A DNA stretch of 64,000 nucleotides from JBBRHQ01 sp963738305 (GTDB taxonomy: Bacteria; Actinomycetota; Thermoleophilia; Solirubrobacterales; 70-9): contig CAVTVU010000011.1 of NCBI GenBank assembly GCA_963738305.1, positions 186,001 to 250,000 of the forward strand, given 5' to 3'. Each line of letters opens with the position of its first letter. Within the stretch, counting starts at the first letter, position 1. This document shows, piece by piece, positions 18,582-27,765 of this stretch. The notes below the pieces were generated by a model. The model saw only the letters and a list, made by a program, of their open reading frames with translations. It searched no databases and was not told the origin of the DNA. The position numbers were made by a program, and so were the translations under genes.

Positions 18582-19454
18582 TCAATCCGACTGGGGCAGC
18601 TTGAAGGCGCCGCGCTTGCGCACCGGTCGCGAGGGCGGCGGGACGACCGGCCCGATGTCCCCGTCCGGCGCCTCGTCGAGGTCGACGATCACCGGGGCGT
18701 GATCGCTCGGTCCGCGGCCCTTTCGCGCCTGCCGGTCCACCCACGCCGCCTCCACGCGGCTCGCGACGGGCGCGCCGGCCAGGATGAGGTCGATCCGCAT
18801 CCCGAGGTCCTGGTGGAACATCCCCGCGCGGTAGTCCCAGTAGGTGAACACCGTCTCGCCCGGCCAACGCTCGCGCACCACGTCGCTCAGGCCGAGCGCC
18901 TGGAGGTCGGCCAGGGCTTCCCGCTCAGCGGGCGTCACATGTGTCTGACCGGCGTAGGCCTCTGGATCGAACACATCCTCGTCGGTCGGGGCAATGTTGA
19001 AGTCACCGCAGATGACCGTCGCGTCCGGGCCGGAGGCGACCAGCTCCCGCAGCGACGCCAACCACGCGAGCTTGTAGCGGTAGTGGTCGGAGCCCGGTTC
19101 GCGGCCATTCGGCACGTACACCGAGACCACCCTGACGTCGCCGCAGGTTGCGGAAACCGCCCGAGCCTCGGGCCCCGGGAAGCCCGGCGCGTCCTCACCC
19201 AGCCCGACGGCAACCTCGTCGAGCCCGGCGCGCGAGAGAATCGCCACCCCGTTCCAGGTCGCCTCGCCGTGGAGCGCGACGGCGTAGTCCCGCTGGGCGA
19301 GCTCGTCTTCCAGCAGCTCGCGAAAGGCGTCGTCAGCGAGCTTGGTCTCCTGCAGGCAGACGACGTCCGGACTGCGCTCGTCCAACCAGGGCAGCAACCG
19401 CGGCAGGCGCTGCTTGACCGAGTTGACGTTCCAGGTGGCGATCCGCAAGGGCAA
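18582..19454 (-). CDS. xth: Exodeoxyribonuclease III, AP endonuclease
   Basis: About 290 residues. It has the endonuclease/exonuclease/phosphatase fold motifs: LRIATWNVNSVKQRL at the N-terminus, LQETKL with the metal-binding Glu, ICGDFNIAPTDEDV and the terminal GPSDHAPVIVDL with the catalytic Asp-His. It cuts DNA at abasic sites and trims 3' ends in base excision repair. The start is probably the TTG at 19454, since upstream sequence has no family resemblance; a second TTG two codons later is also possible. The C-terminal tail after the family core (about 25 residues, PPPSRPVRKRG) is basic. Together with the LigD-type polymerase it forms a small convergent DNA-repair pair. Confidence 0.88.
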   Translation of the reverse strand: MPLRIATWNVNSVKQRLPRLLPWLDERSPDVVCLQETKLADDAFRELLEDELAQRDYAVALHGEATWNGVAILSRAGLDEVAVGLGEDAPGFPGPEARAVSATCGDVRVVSVYVPNGREPGSDHYRYKLAWLASLRELVASGPDATVICGDFNIAPTDEDVFDPEAYAGQTHVTPAEREALADLQALGLSDVVRERWPGETVFTYWDYRAGMFHQDLGMRIDLILAGAPVASRVEAAWVDRQARKGRGPSDHAPVIVDLDEAPDGDIGPVVPPPSRPVRKRGAFKLPQSD

Positions 19455-19560
19455 TGGACGGTACCTGCGCCGAGTCGCGGCCAACCCCGAGCCTTTCGTC
19501 GATTTGCCTTGACACCCCTGAGGCGGCTTCGGGACACTCGTCGATGGCGACTGGTGACCG

Positions 19561-20631
19561 ATGTCCGGCGAGAGCGACACCAGGAAGGTCGACCTCGTTC
19601 TCGAGGGCGGTGGCGTCAAGGGCATCGGGCTGGTCGGCGCCCTCGCCGTGCTCGAGGAGCGCGGGTTGCGCCCGCAGAGCCTCGCCGGCACGTCGGCCGG
19701 CGCCATCGCGGCGGCGCTGACCGCAGCCGGCTACACGGCGGCCGAGCTGCACGGGATTCTCGCCGAGCTTGACTTCGAGAGCTTCAAGGACGAGGGCTGG
19801 GAGGATCGGGTGCCGCTGGTCGGCATCCCTCTCAGCGTGCTGAAGGACGAGGGCATCTTCGAGGGTCGCGGGCTGCTCGAGTGGATGCGGGAGCTGCTGG
19901 CCGCGCGTGGCGTTTCAACCTTCGGGGACCTGGTCGACCCGCAGTTCACCGCGGAACCTCGCTACCGCTACAGGCTGCAGGTGATCGCCTCGGACATCAC
20001 CGACCGCCGGATGCTTGTGCTACCCCGTGACGCGACCCGGTTCGGGATCGAGCCGGACGAGCTGGGGGTCGCAGAGGCGGTGCGGATGAGCATGAGCATC
20101 CCGATCTTCTTCGAGCCCTGGCGCTGGGCCGCGAAGAAGGCGGCGCCGGACGCCGGGAACGGGGCCGAGCACCTGATAGTCGACGGCGGCGTGCTCTCCA
20201 ACTTCCCGGTCTGGCTGTTCGACTCCGACGGTGAGCCGCCGTGGCCGACCTTTGGCCTGATGCTGGTCGAGCCGGAGCCGAGGGAGCCGGTCGCCGTTCG
20301 CCTCGAGTCCGCTGCCGGTTCCGGACCGGACATCTTCGACTTCGTCAAGGCCCTGGTCCAGACGATGCTTGAGGCTCACGACCGGATGTACCTGGAGAAC
20401 GACTCCTACGTGAGGACGATCGGCGTCCCCACCCTTGGAGTCCGGACGACCGAGTTCGACCTCGCCCGCGAGCGCGCGGAGGCGCTCTACCAATCGGGCC
20501 GCGACGCCGCGGAGAAGTTCCTCGAGACGTGGGACTTCGACGCCTACAAGGCGGCCTTCCGTGAGGGGGAGCCTCCATCGCGCCGGGAGCTGGTCAAGCT
20601 GGCCGAGACGCAGACCGCCGAGCCCGGGTAG
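19561..20631 (+). CDS. Patatin-like phospholipase/acyl hydrolase
   Basis: 356 residues starting at ATG 19561. The oxyanion-hole motif GGGVKG is at about 16-21, the nucleophile elbow GTSAG has Ser45, and the second dyad residue is Asp208 in VDGGVLSNFP. These three elements define the bacterial patatin family, whose members release fatty acids from lipids. No signal peptide or transmembrane helix was seen, so it is probably cytoplasmic or peripheral. It is divergent from exonuclease III. The 175 bases after it contain no convincing gene. Confidence 0.88.
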   Translation: MSGESDTRKVDLVLEGGGVKGIGLVGALAVLEERGLRPQSLAGTSAGAIAAALTAAGYTAAELHGILAELDFESFKDEGWEDRVPLVGIPLSVLKDEGIFEGRGLLEWMRELLAARGVSTFGDLVDPQFTAEPRYRYRLQVIASDITDRRMLVLPRDATRFGIEPDELGVAEAVRMSMSIPIFFEPWRWAAKKAAPDAGNGAEHLIVDGGVLSNFPVWLFDSDGEPPWPTFGLMLVEPEPREPVAVRLESAAGSGPDIFDFVKALVQTMLEAHDRMYLENDSYVRTIGVPTLGVRTTEFDLARERAEALYQSGRDAAEKFLETWDFDAYKAAFREGEPPSRRELVKLAETQTAEPG

Positions 20632-20806
20632 GACAGAAGATTGGCGGCCCACGCCTAGCGCGGACGCGTCTGGTGGGAGAGACTTGATCTATGAGGGCTT
20701 CTGCGAAGCCGAGGGCATCGAGGTTCAGGACCTGACCAGCTTCGAGGGCGACTGAGATTCGGTCGCTCCTGTTTAGGGCGGTCGCGCATAGGGCAAGGTT
20801 CACGGG

Positions 20807-21799
20807 ATGAGGTTCCGCAAGCTCGGCGATTCGGAGATAGAGGTCTCGGAGATCTCGCTCGGCTCCTGGCTCACCTACGGCGGCGGGCTGGAAAAGGAGC
20901 ACACCGAGACCTGCACCCGCGCGGCGTTCGACGCCGGGATCAACTTCTTCGACACCGCCAACGTCTACGGCGGTGGTGCGGCGGAGTCGGTCTGGGGGGA
21001 GGTGCTGACGGACTTCGACCGCGACTCCTATGTGCTCGCCACCAAGGTCTTCTTCCCGATGTCAGAGACCGACCGCGGGCTCTCGCGCGAGCAGATCCAC
21101 AAGCAGATGGATGCCTCGCTGGAGCGTCTCCAGACCGACTACGTCGACCTCTACCAGTGCCACCGCCCCGACCCCGAGACGCCGATCGAGGAGACGATGG
21201 AGGCGCTGACCGAGGTCTGCGAGGCCGGCAAGACGCGCGAGATCGGCTTCAGCGAGTGGACGCTCGAGCAGATCGAGGCCGGCCTCGAGGTCCCGGGCGC
21301 CAAGCAGTTTGTCTCCTCGCAGCCCCAGTACAACATGATCTGGCGCGCGCCCGAGGCCGAGCTGATCGGGTTCTGCGATGAGCACGGGATCTCGCAGATC
21401 GTCTGGTCGCCTCTAGCGCAGGGAGTGCTGAGCGGCAAGTACAAGCCGGGCGAGCCGCCGCCCGATGACTCGCGTGCCGCCAGCGAGGAGATGAATTGGG
21501 CGATGGACCGCTACCGCTCAGATGACCTCCTCGAGGCGGTTCAGCGACTGGTGCCGATCGCCGAGGGCGCCGGGCTGAGCATGGCAACGATGGCGCTCGC
21601 CTGGGTCCTGCGCCAGGAGAATCTCGCTTCGGCGATCATCGGCGCGTCGCGGCCCGAGCAGGTCCACGCGAATGCGGAGGCTGCGGGAGTCGAGCTTTCC
21701 GGCGACACTCTCGAGGCGATCGACGAGGTGCTGGGCGATCTCCCGGTCACTGACGCGCGGCGCGCGAACTTCGTCGAGGAGGGCGTCAAGCACCGCTAG
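20807..21799 (+). CDS. Aldo/keto reductase, potassium-channel-beta-like class
   Basis: 330 residues starting at ATG 20807. The catalytic set is visible: Asp49 and Tyr54 (FFDTANVYGGG), Lys80 (LATKVF) and His119 (YQCHRPDP). The opening RKLGDSEIEVSEISLGSW and the C-terminal IIGASRPEQVHANAEA match the AKR7/AKR6-like class related to voltage-gated K+ channel beta subunits. It reduces carbonyl compounds with NADPH. No partner is adjacent, though a K+ channel gene lies elsewhere in the window at 61249, which is probably coincidence. Confidence 0.9.
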   Translation: MRFRKLGDSEIEVSEISLGSWLTYGGGLEKEHTETCTRAAFDAGINFFDTANVYGGGAAESVWGEVLTDFDRDSYVLATKVFFPMSETDRGLSREQIHKQMDASLERLQTDYVDLYQCHRPDPETPIEETMEALTEVCEAGKTREIGFSEWTLEQIEAGLEVPGAKQFVSSQPQYNMIWRAPEAELIGFCDEHGISQIVWSPLAQGVLSGKYKPGEPPPDDSRAASEEMNWAMDRYRSDDLLEAVQRLVPIAEGAGLSMATMALAWVLRQENLASAIIGASRPEQVHANAEAAGVELSGDTLEAIDEVLGDLPVTDARRANFVEEGVKHR

Positions 21800-21851
21800 C
21801 GGTTGGCCGGGTGCCCAGCAGCGAGCGAGGCCACGCCCGGCGGGCCGCCGT

Positions 21852-22249
21852 CTAGCGCTTGTTGATGTAGGTCTCGACCCCGGAGCCGGTGCCGATGACC
21901 AGATCGGCGCCTTGTCGGAGTTGATCCGGTCCGCGGTGATCATGTCAGCGTTGGCAGTGCCCGCTGTAGTAGTCGCGATTGCCGAATCCGCCCTTGCCCT
22001 TGCCGAAGATGATCCCGAGCCCGTAGGCCAGGCTGAATTTGCCGTTCGTCTGCTTGAGAAAGATCGAGACGGTGTCGTCGCCGTAGTTGGCGGCGACGAT
22101 GTCCTTGCGCCCGTCGCGGTTCAGGTCGCCAACCGCGACACCGTCGGGGTCGGAGCCGGCGGTGAGCCGGATTTCCTGGACGCCTGTGGGGCAGCCACCG
22201 GGGTCGGGGCCGGCGGGCTCCGGAATCGTCCAACGGCGAGAATTGGTGC
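21852..22249 (-). pseudogene. FG-GAP/VCBS repeat protein remnant
   Basis: Read on the minus strand, this stretch encodes VAVGDLNRDGRKDIVAANYG, a classic FG-GAP calcium-binding blade. It then encodes NADMITADRINSDKADLVIG and TGSGVETYINKR before a stop at 21852-21854. At least two single-base frame changes, near 21950 and 21910, are needed to join the pieces. The 5' part runs into the start of the oppositely oriented antiporter gene, so the beginning of the protein is missing. Such proteins are usually secreted beta-propellers. I read this as the 3' remnant of a once longer gene. Confidence 0.6.
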
Positions 22250-23836
22250 GTGGGAGACCTCCAGATCGTCATCGCGGCGCTGTTCGTTTCGGCAGCAGGC
22301 CTGAACGCACTCGCCAATCGCCTGGCGGTTCCGTATCCGATCACCCTGGTCATCGGCGGCCTCTTGATCGGGCTGATACCCGGAATCCCGGCCGTGGAGC
22401 TCGACCCGGACCTGGTCCTGCTCGTCTTCCTGCCTCCGCTGCTCTACTCGGCAGCCTTTTTCGCAGACCTACGCACCTTGCGGGCCGACGCGCGCGTCAT
22501 CTCACTGAACGCGATCGGCTTGGTGATCGCCACCGGGGTGGTGGTTGCGGTGATAGCCCACGAGCTGATCGACCTCCCCTGGGCGATGTCCTTCGTCCTT
22601 GGCGCAATCGTCTCCCCGACCGACCCGGCTGCCGCTACGGCAGTCATGAGGCGGGTCGGCGCGCCTCGCCGGCTGGTCAACATCCTCGAAGGGGAGAGCC
22701 TCTTCAACGACGCGACCGCGCTGGTCGCCTACAAGGTCGCGCTGGCGGCAGCCGTGGGGGAAAGCGTGGCGGCGTCCCACTCGGCGCTGGCGTTCTTCGT
22801 CGACGTGTTCGGAGGGATCGCGATCGGGCTTGCGGTCGGCTGGTTGATTGCCGAGGTGAGGAAGCGGGTCGACGACGTCAACACCGAGCTGACGATCTCG
22901 CTGTTCAGCGCATACGGAGCGTTCGTCCCGGCTGACCAGCTCGGGGTCTCCGGGGTCCTGGCTGTGGTCACGGCCGGGATCTACCTCGGGTTCCGGGCGC
23001 CCGAGATCGCCTCGCCCGAAAGCCGGATGCAGGGGTTCGCGATGTGGTCGGTGCTGACCTTTCTGTTGAACGCGACGCTGTTCATCTTGATCGGGCTGCA
23101 ACTGCCAACGATCGTCGACGGTCTCAACGGACGCCCGGCGAACGAGGTGGTCGGCTACGCAGCCGCGGTGTGCGCCGCGGTGATCGGGGTCCGCTTCCTG
23201 TGGAACTTCATCGTCACCTACCTGATCCGGGCGATCGACAGGCGTCCCTCGCAGCGCGCCCGTCGGGCCGATTGGCGGACCCGGGTCGTGGGGAGCTGGT
23301 CTGGCATGCGCGGCGCGGTCTCGCTGGCGGCGGCGCTGGCGCTACCGCTCCAAACCGACGGTGGCGCGCCGCTACCGGGACGCAGCCTGATCCAGTTCAT
23401 CACCTTCGCCTTGATCCTGGTGACGGTGGTGGGCGAGGGACTGACCCTGCCCTTGCTGATCCGTCGCCTGGGTGTGATCGATGAGGGGGACGAGGAGGAG
23501 CAGGAGGAGATCCGGGCCCGACTGGTGATCGCCCGGGCTGCGCTGGAGCGCGTTGAAGAGCTCGAAGGCGAAGAGTGGACTCGCGACGGGACCGTGGAGC
23601 GGGTGCGGGCCCTCTACCGGTTCCGCCAGCGCCGCTTCAAGGTGCGCGCGGGGAAGATCGACGACACGGACGGGATCGAGGAGGGCTCGATCGCCTACCA
23701 GCGGATGATGCATGAGATATTCGCGGCGCAGCGTGACGAGCTGGTGCGGCTGCGGAACAGCCGCCAGATCAGCGGCGAGGTGATGCGGCGGGTCGAGCGC
23801 GAGCTCGACCTGGAGGAATCGCGACTGGAGCTCTAG
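22250..23836 (+). CDS. Na+/H+ antiporter, CPA1/NhaP family
   Basis: 528 residues starting at GTG 22250. About twelve hydrophobic helices are followed by a charged cytoplasmic tail from about residue 410 rich in Glu and Arg. The ion-binding region ILEGESLFNDATA with its Asn-Asp pair, the PTDPAAATAV helix and the WSGMRGAVSLAAALALP segment are CPA1 hallmarks. It exchanges Na+ (or K+) for protons across the membrane for pH and salt balance. The last bases overlap the convergent oxidoreductase gene by four nucleotides. A second, damaged cation/proton antiporter lies at 52372-53646. Confidence 0.9.
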   Translation: MGDLQIVIAALFVSAAGLNALANRLAVPYPITLVIGGLLIGLIPGIPAVELDPDLVLLVFLPPLLYSAAFFADLRTLRADARVISLNAIGLVIATGVVVAVIAHELIDLPWAMSFVLGAIVSPTDPAAATAVMRRVGAPRRLVNILEGESLFNDATALVAYKVALAAAVGESVAASHSALAFFVDVFGGIAIGLAVGWLIAEVRKRVDDVNTELTISLFSAYGAFVPADQLGVSGVLAVVTAGIYLGFRAPEIASPESRMQGFAMWSVLTFLLNATLFILIGLQLPTIVDGLNGRPANEVVGYAAAVCAAVIGVRFLWNFIVTYLIRAIDRRPSQRARRADWRTRVVGSWSGMRGAVSLAAALALPLQTDGGAPLPGRSLIQFITFALILVTVVGEGLTLPLLIRRLGVIDEGDEEEQEEIRARLVIARAALERVEELEGEEWTRDGTVERVRALYRFRQRRFKVRAGKIDDTDGIEEGSIAYQRMMHEIFAAQRDELVRLRNSRQISGEVMRRVERELDLEESRLEL

Positions 23837-25554
23837 CCAACGACGGCACGCTCCTTCGTACGTCCGCGTGGGTGCAGCCGGTCGGCCACGAACATGCCGT
23901 GGAGGTGCTGGATCGCTACGGAGCCCTCTCCCACGGCGGAGGCCACGCGCTTCACGGAACCGTGCCGAGCGTCGCCGGCCGCGAAGACGCCGGGCATGCT
24001 CGACTCGAGCAGGAACGGGGGGCGATCGAGCGCCCAGGCGCGGTCATCGCGAAGATCCGACCCCGTGAGGACGAATCCCTGGGAGTCCCGGTCGACCTCG
24101 GCCGGCAGCCACTCGGTGTGGGGATGCGCCCCGATCATCACGAAGAGCCCGTCGGCGGCGACCGTTTCCTCGACTCCCTCGGCGCGATCGCGAAGCACCA
24201 GGTAGTCCAACCACCCGTCGCCACCGCCGCCCACGATCTCGGTGCGCAGCCGGACCTGCACATTCGGCTCCGCCTCCACCTCGCGGGCCAGGTAGTCCGA
24301 CATCCCGGCACCGAGGGACTGCCCGCGCACCACGAGCGTCACGCTCCGGGCGTACCGAGCAAGATGCAGGGCAGCCTGGCCGGCCGAGTTGGCGCCGCCG
24401 AGGACGTAGATGTCCTCATCGACGGTTCCGGGACCTTCGGAGGCCGTACCGCCGTAGAAGACGCCGGCGCCGCTCAGGGCCTCCAGGTCCGGAACGTCGA
24501 GGCGACGGTAGCTGGCGCCGGTGGCCAGGAGCACCGCCCGGGTACGCACGGGGCCGGTGTCGGAGAGGGTGACGGCGAGTGCGTCCTCCTCGCGCCGTAG
24601 GTCGGTGACCCTCTGCATGAACGCGAAGTTCGCTCCGAACAGCCACGCCTGTTCGTATGCCTGCTGCGCCAGACGCCGACCGCTGACGCCTCGGGGGAAG
24701 CCGAGGTAGTTGCGGATCAGCGAGCTGGACGTCGCCTGTCCCCCGACCCCGCCCTCGTCGACCACCAGCGTGCTGAATCCCTCCGAGGCCCCGTACACGG
24801 CCGCCGACAGCCCGGCCGGCCCAGCGCCGACGATCACGAGATCGAAGTCCATCCGCCCAGGGTCGACGGGCGACCCGGTCGCCTGCATCAGCTCGGCGTT
24901 GCTTGGGTCCTCGAGGACGGTGCCGTTGGGGAGGACGACGATCGGGAGCGGGGCTCCATCGCCCGCCTCGGCAACCAGGGCGCGGCCATCACTCGAGTCC
25001 GCCAGGCAGAACGAGTGGGGCATCGCGCAGCGCCCGAGGACGTCTCTCAGCTCAAAGGCCCTGCCGCTCCAGGACTCGCCGACCACGTGGATCGTGTGCG
25101 GCATTTCGCGCTGCGCCTCCGTCCACTCCAGCAGCAGGCTCGAGATTGCCTGGAGGAAGAGCTCGTCCGGTGACCCATCGGGCCTGAGGATGGAGTGGTC
25201 AATGCGACCGTGGGCGATCGAGTCGAAGACCTCCGCGCCGGTCTCTGGATCCCCCCATTCGCCCCAGGCGAGCAGCAATCCCCGCTTGGCGTTCGGATGG
25301 AGGCGGCGCGCCTCGTCCAGCAGCATGATCCCGCTCATCCCGGCGAGCTGCTTTCCGACCAGGATCAGTGCGACCTGCTCGCCGCCGGCAGCAAGCTCCT
25401 CCAGGGAAGCACGCGCATCGTCGGGCGATCCGACGCCGATCACGCGGTAGTGGCGCTCGTAGCGGTCGCGCAGCTCTCGCTCGACCTGGCTCAGCGCCCC
25501 CTCGTCCTCATCAACTGCGACCAGGACGGGGCGAGACGGGTGTTCACGTTCCAT
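23833..25554 (-). CDS. Fused receiver-like / thioredoxin-like / thioredoxin-reductase-like flavoprotein
   Basis: 573 residues starting at ATG 25554. Residues about 8-140 resemble a response-regulator receiver, with the acidic pair kept (VAVDEDEG) but the phospho-acceptor Asp replaced by Gly67 (LILVGKQLAGMSG). Residues about 152-228 look like a thioredoxin/glutaredoxin fold without a CxxC. From 236 on it is a TrxR-type two-Rossmann flavoprotein: VIVGAGPAGLSA for FAD, VLGGANSAGQAA for NAD(P) and GVFAAGDARHG for FAD. The redox CxxC expected near 370 reads GGTASEGP. The enzyme therefore probably uses an acceptor other than a disulfide. It lies 33 bases downstream of the MMPL transporter gene on the same strand, so it may be under the same TetR control. 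Confidence 0.85.
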   Translation of the reverse strand: MEREHPSRPVLVAVDEDEGALSQVERELRDRYERHYRVIGVGSPDDARASLEELAAGGEQVALILVGKQLAGMSGIMLLDEARRLHPNAKRGLLLAWGEWGDPETGAEVFDSIAHGRIDHSILRPDGSPDELFLQAISSLLLEWTEAQREMPHTIHVVGESWSGRAFELRDVLGRCAMPHSFCLADSSDGRALVAEAGDGAPLPIVVLPNGTVLEDPSNAELMQATGSPVDPGRMDFDLVIVGAGPAGLSAAVYGASEGFSTLVVDEGGVGGQATSSSLIRNYLGFPRGVSGRRLAQQAYEQAWLFGANFAFMQRVTDLRREEDALAVTLSDTGPVRTRAVLLATGASYRRLDVPDLEALSGAGVFYGGTASEGPGTVDEDIYVLGGANSAGQAALHLARYARSVTLVVRGQSLGAGMSDYLAREVEAEPNVQVRLRTEIVGGGGDGWLDYLVLRDRAEGVEETVAADGLFVMIGAHPHTEWLPAEVDRDSQGFVLTGSDLRDDRAWALDRPPFLLESSMPGVFAAGDARHGSVKRVASAVGEGSVAIQHLHGMFVADRLHPRGRTKERAVVG

Positions 25555-25587
25555 GGGAATCTGCTCCTTTTACGAATCCAATCGAGA

Positions 25588-27747
25588 TCAGGCGGGACTG
25601 TGCGCAGGGGTCGCCTCGCCGACGAAGCGCGCATCCGGGAGGACGCGATCCAGCCAGCTTGGCAGGTACCAGGCGGCCGGCCCGGCGAAGCGCAGCAGCA
25701 CCGGTACGAGCAGCAGCCGCACCAGGAAGGCGTCCAACAGGACGGCGACGCCGAGGATCAATCCCATCTCCTTGGGCGGCAGGGGCCCCGAGAGGGCAAA
25801 GGTGAAGAAGACGGCCACCATCACCGCCCCCGCGGCGAGAATCACACGACCCGAGTGCGCCAGCCCGCCGACCATCGCCCGGCGCGCGTCTCCCTCACGC
25901 TCCCAGTGCTCCTTTGCCGAGGAGAGCAGGAAGACCGTGTAATCCATCGAGATCGCGAAGATCATCGCGAAGAAGAACACCGGCGCCCAGGCGTCGAGGA
26001 AGCCCTGCGGCTGGAAGCCGAGCAGCCCGGCGAGGTGCCCGTCCTGGAAGATCCACTTGGCGATCCCGAAGGCGGCGCCGGTCGCGAGCAGGTTGGTGAC
26101 GACACCGATCGCAGCTGCCAGAGGCGCCCGGAATGCGAAGAGCAGCAGCAGGAAGCCGAGCGCCAGGACGAGCCCGATCACGACTGGTGTCTTGGCCGCA
26201 AGCGCGGCCTCGAGGTCGTGGTTCTCGGCCGCCGGGCCGCCGATCAGGGCGCTGGAGGGCAGCTCCGAGCGCAGGCGATCGATCGTCGCGCCCAGCCGGG
26301 GACTCGAGGGATCGCCGCTGGGTACCGCCTCGATCAGCGCCTGACCGTTACCGCCCGGCCGGGGCGGCAGGGACCGGGCGATGCCGGGGTCGCTCTCGAG
26401 GGTGGTTACGGCACGCTGCGCCACCGAGAGCGGAGCGACAATCTGAAGATCACCGGGTGCGCCCAGCCCGAAGCCCGCCTGGATCTCCTCGTAGCCCTGC
26501 CGGGACTGATCACCGGCCGGCACCACCTTGATCGAGGGCATCCCGGTCCGCAGCGAGAGCACCGGCAGGGCCAGGGCGACCAGCGCCATCACGGCCAAGC
26601 CCCCGAAGAGTCGCGGCCGCCGCCAGAGCAGCTCGCCCCAGCGGGCGAAGCGCGGAGAGCGATGCTCGCCGCTGTGCACCCAGGGAAGGGACAGGCGGTC
26701 GATCCGGGGGCCGAGCTTGGCGAGCGCCGCGGGCAGCAGCGTCAACGTTGCAGCCAGGGCGAAAAGGACGGCGACGATGATGCCGAGGGAGGTCGAGCGG
26801 AATGCCGGGCTCGGCACCAGCATCACCGCCGAGAGCGAGACCAGCACGGTCAGCCCAGAGAAGAGCACCGCCTTGCCCGCGGTGTCCATCGTCGTCGCCA
26901 CCGCCTCGACGGGGCCGAGCTTCTGGCCGAAGGCGGCTGCCCGGAAGCGAACGACGATGAAGAGGGCGTAGTCGATGCCCAGCGCCAGCGCGAACATCAG
27001 CGCGAAGTTCATCGCCCAGATCGAGATCGGCGAGACCAGCGTCCCAAGGTAGAGAAGACCTGCGGAGGCGATCAGCGCGGCGATGGTCAGCATCAGCGGC
27101 AGGCCGGCGGCCACCAGCGAGCCGAAGGCCAGCACCAGGATCGCCATCGTCACCGGCCAGGAGATGACCTCGGACCTGAGCATGGCGTCGCGGTTCGCCC
27201 GGTTGAAGTCCGCCCACATGGCCGAGGCGCCGGTGAGGTTGACGGCGACTCCAGGGCCGGCCGCGGCGGCGAGCTTCGTCTCGAGGCGATCAGCGGCGTC
27301 AACCATGGCGTTCGCATCGGCGGCGGCGGCGGCACGGATCACGGCGGTGTGGCCGCCCGGGGAGATCGAGAGGCCCGGCTGCGGCGGTGAGACCGGGCCC
27401 ACGGCTGGATCGCGCCGCAGAACCCGCTCCGAACGGGCCACCGTCTGGCGGAACTCGAGCGCGGTCGCTCGCAGGTCCCGCGAGTCGACGACGACCTGCA
27501 GCGAGTAGCTGCCGGAGCCGGCAAAGTTGCGATCGATCTGCTTGCGCGCCTGAACGGACTCTGAGCCGTTCGCCTGCCAGCCGGCGCCGGAGAGCGCCGT
27601 TTCCACTCGCGGAGCGAGAATGCCAAGCCCGACGGCGATCAGGGCCCAGGCGATAAAGACCCGCCCGCGGTGCTCCGCCGCCAGCCGGCCGAGGCGGCCG
27701 ATCGGTCCGAGAGCGCTCATCTCGTTGAGCTTTGGTGTGGCGGTCAC
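25588..27747 (-). CDS. MMPL/RND-family membrane transporter
   Basis: About 719 residues starting at GTG 27747, preceded by a good ribosome binding site (GAAGGGGG). It has two halves, each with a large extracytoplasmic loop followed by a block of helices. The sequence ALGIDYALFIVVRFR in the first half and FAISMDYTVFLLSSAKE in the second carry the conserved Asp-Tyr of proton-driven MMPL carriers. Such proteins export lipids or drugs. The loop after the first helix (GWQANGSESVQARKQID) is typical. It is divergent from the tetR-type gene, with a duplicated palindrome in between, so it is almost certainly that repressor's target. Confidence 0.9.
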   Translation of the reverse strand: MTATPKLNEMSALGPIGRLGRLAAEHRGRVFIAWALIAVGLGILAPRVETALSGAGWQANGSESVQARKQIDRNFAGSGSYSLQVVVDSRDLRATALEFRQTVARSERVLRRDPAVGPVSPPQPGLSISPGGHTAVIRAAAAADANAMVDAADRLETKLAAAAGPGVAVNLTGASAMWADFNRANRDAMLRSEVISWPVTMAILVLAFGSLVAAGLPLMLTIAALIASAGLLYLGTLVSPISIWAMNFALMFALALGIDYALFIVVRFRAAAFGQKLGPVEAVATTMDTAGKAVLFSGLTVLVSLSAVMLVPSPAFRSTSLGIIVAVLFALAATLTLLPAALAKLGPRIDRLSLPWVHSGEHRSPRFARWGELLWRRPRLFGGLAVMALVALALPVLSLRTGMPSIKVVPAGDQSRQGYEEIQAGFGLGAPGDLQIVAPLSVAQRAVTTLESDPGIARSLPPRPGGNGQALIEAVPSGDPSSPRLGATIDRLRSELPSSALIGGPAAENHDLEAALAAKTPVVIGLVLALGFLLLLFAFRAPLAAAIGVVTNLLATGAAFGIAKWIFQDGHLAGLLGFQPQGFLDAWAPVFFFAMIFAISMDYTVFLLSSAKEHWEREGDARRAMVGGLAHSGRVILAAGAVMVAVFFTFALSGPLPPKEMGLILGVAVLLDAFLVRLLLVPVLLRFAGPAAWYLPSWLDRVLPDARFVGEATPAHSPA

Positions 27748-27765
27748 GGGTGCCCCCTTCGCATA

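Noticed and set aside
20632..20806. Possible tiny gene ending GIEVQDLTSFEGD before 20755
   Set aside because: No start codon with a ribosome binding site and no homology; probably chance or an old remnant.
25195..27390. 731-codon plus-strand frame opposite the MMPL gene
   Set aside because: Rich in Gln, Arg, Glu and His from antisense of hydrophobic codons; the minus strand encodes a normal transporter with operator and ribosome binding site.
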